From positions 17,465-81,464 of the forward strand of contig PBYE01000033.1 of NCBI GenBank assembly GCA_002729495.1: DNA of 64,000 bases. The letters run 5' to 3'. This DNA comes from Chromatiales bacterium (GTDB taxonomy: Bacteria; Pseudomonadota; Gammaproteobacteria; Steroidobacterales; GCA-2729495). Shown here piece by piece: positions 63,711-64,000 of this stretch. The translations under genes were made by a program, and so were the position numbers. Numbering within the stretch: position 1 is the first letter of the stretch; each line of letters opens with the position of its first letter. A model generated the notes under the pieces. That model was not told the origin of the DNA and searched no databases. It saw nothing but the letters and a program-made list of their open reading frames with translations.

Positions 63711-64000
63711 TCACCTGCGCCGCAGGAACCCCAGCCCCGCGAGCCCCGATCCGAACAGCCAGGCAGCCGCCGGGATGGGCACTGCTTCAATCGAAATATT
63801 GTCGATAACCGATGCCGTAAACGGGCCGCCCGCTACATTGGGCGATATTTCAATCCTGAAGCTGTCCAGACCTGACCAGGATGAATTGAAGTTGAAAGTC
63901 TGCAGCACGCCGGCATTGATCGCCGTGCCCCGCCCGAGAAAAATCCAGTAAAGACAAAATCGAAGCTGCCGCCCGTGTTGGTGGCCCCAACGTCGATCGA
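63711..64000 (-). pseudogene. PEP-CTERM protein, cut by the window edge, apparent frameshift
   Basis: The last residues show VPIPAAAWLFGSGLAGLGFLRRR-type PEP-CTERM sorting (a V-P-x-P signature, hydrophobic helix, arginine tail). The region upstream codes for GGSFDFVFTG-type residues in a different frame. Both frames would join if the A-run at 63939-63943 (T-run on the minus strand) had one more base. This could be a sequencing error or a true frameshift. The protein is presumably exported and processed by an exosortase encoded elsewhere. The start of the gene is beyond the window. Confidence 0.6.

Overview
The window looks like chromosomal DNA of a free-living, probably marine, gammaproteobacterium on the Xanthomonadales/Woeseiales/Chromatiales side of the class. 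The clues are a fused aspartokinase-diaminopimelate decarboxylase (LysAC), a TrpR-related YerC-type gene directly ahead of the histidine operon, the order thrS-infC-rpmI-rplT-pheS-pheT-ihfA-merR, a TtpC-type TonB system and a PEP-CTERM sorting signal. Coding density is high. I see no rRNA, CRISPR array, transposase, integrase or prophage gene. The taxonomy is inference from gene content only.

Layout. 1-6.9 kb: a small membrane protein, a membrane cytochrome c / cytochrome b561 pair, an IclR-family regulator, two tandem secreted Sel1-repeat proteins, an NfeD-SPFH pair, and two apparent gene fragments (TsaC-like, lysine-aminomutase-like). 6.9-17.2 kb: a catabolic region with hydantoinase/oxoprolinase subunits B and A, HMG-CoA lyase, a divergent family III CoA-transferase, a VOC protein, an O-methyltransferase, a TauE/SafE permease, a degenerate FAH-fold protein and a [2Fe-2S] ferredoxin. 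17.3-22.5 kb: a TonB energy-transduction operon (DUF3450, TtpC-like ExbB, ExbB, ExbD, TonB, TPR). 23.1-29.1 kb: a leucine operon leuA-ilvE-leuC-leuD-leuB behind a leucine-rich leader peptide and attenuator. 29.9-37.0 kb: a TrpR-like regulator and hisGDCBHAFE, most genes overlapping by 1-4 nt. 37-40 kb: small secreted proteins and an exported short-chain dehydrogenase. 40.1-46.2 kb: lysAC, ilvD and an FAD-linked 2-hydroxyacid dehydrogenase. 46.2-53.3 kb: a nucleotidyl-cyclase-like protein, an AI-2E family permease, a three-gene set (glycine-rich small membrane protein, an Oxa1/EMC3-like membrane protein, a sulfotransferase), a trypsin-like protease and a beta-barrel protein. 53.6-61.1 kb: tRNA-Pro and the translation cluster. 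61.2-64 kb: a YdeP-type molybdopterin oxidoreductase, tRNA-Val, and a truncated PEP-CTERM gene.

Functional links. leuABCD, ilvE and ilvD cover most of the branched-chain amino-acid steps. The his set covers all steps except PRA cyclohydrolase (HisI). LysAC covers the first and last steps of lysine synthesis. The clearest regulatory signals are a leucine attenuator with an 8-bp antiterminator; a possible leader-peptide attenuator with a promoter and terminator ahead of lysAC; and two non-canonical start codons (ATT for hisF, ATA for infC), each supported by a well-placed Shine-Dalgarno sequence and a conserved N-terminus. The least characterised items are the Oxa1/EMC3-like protein set, the possibly Tat-exported SDR, and the catabolic cluster around HMG-CoA lyase.
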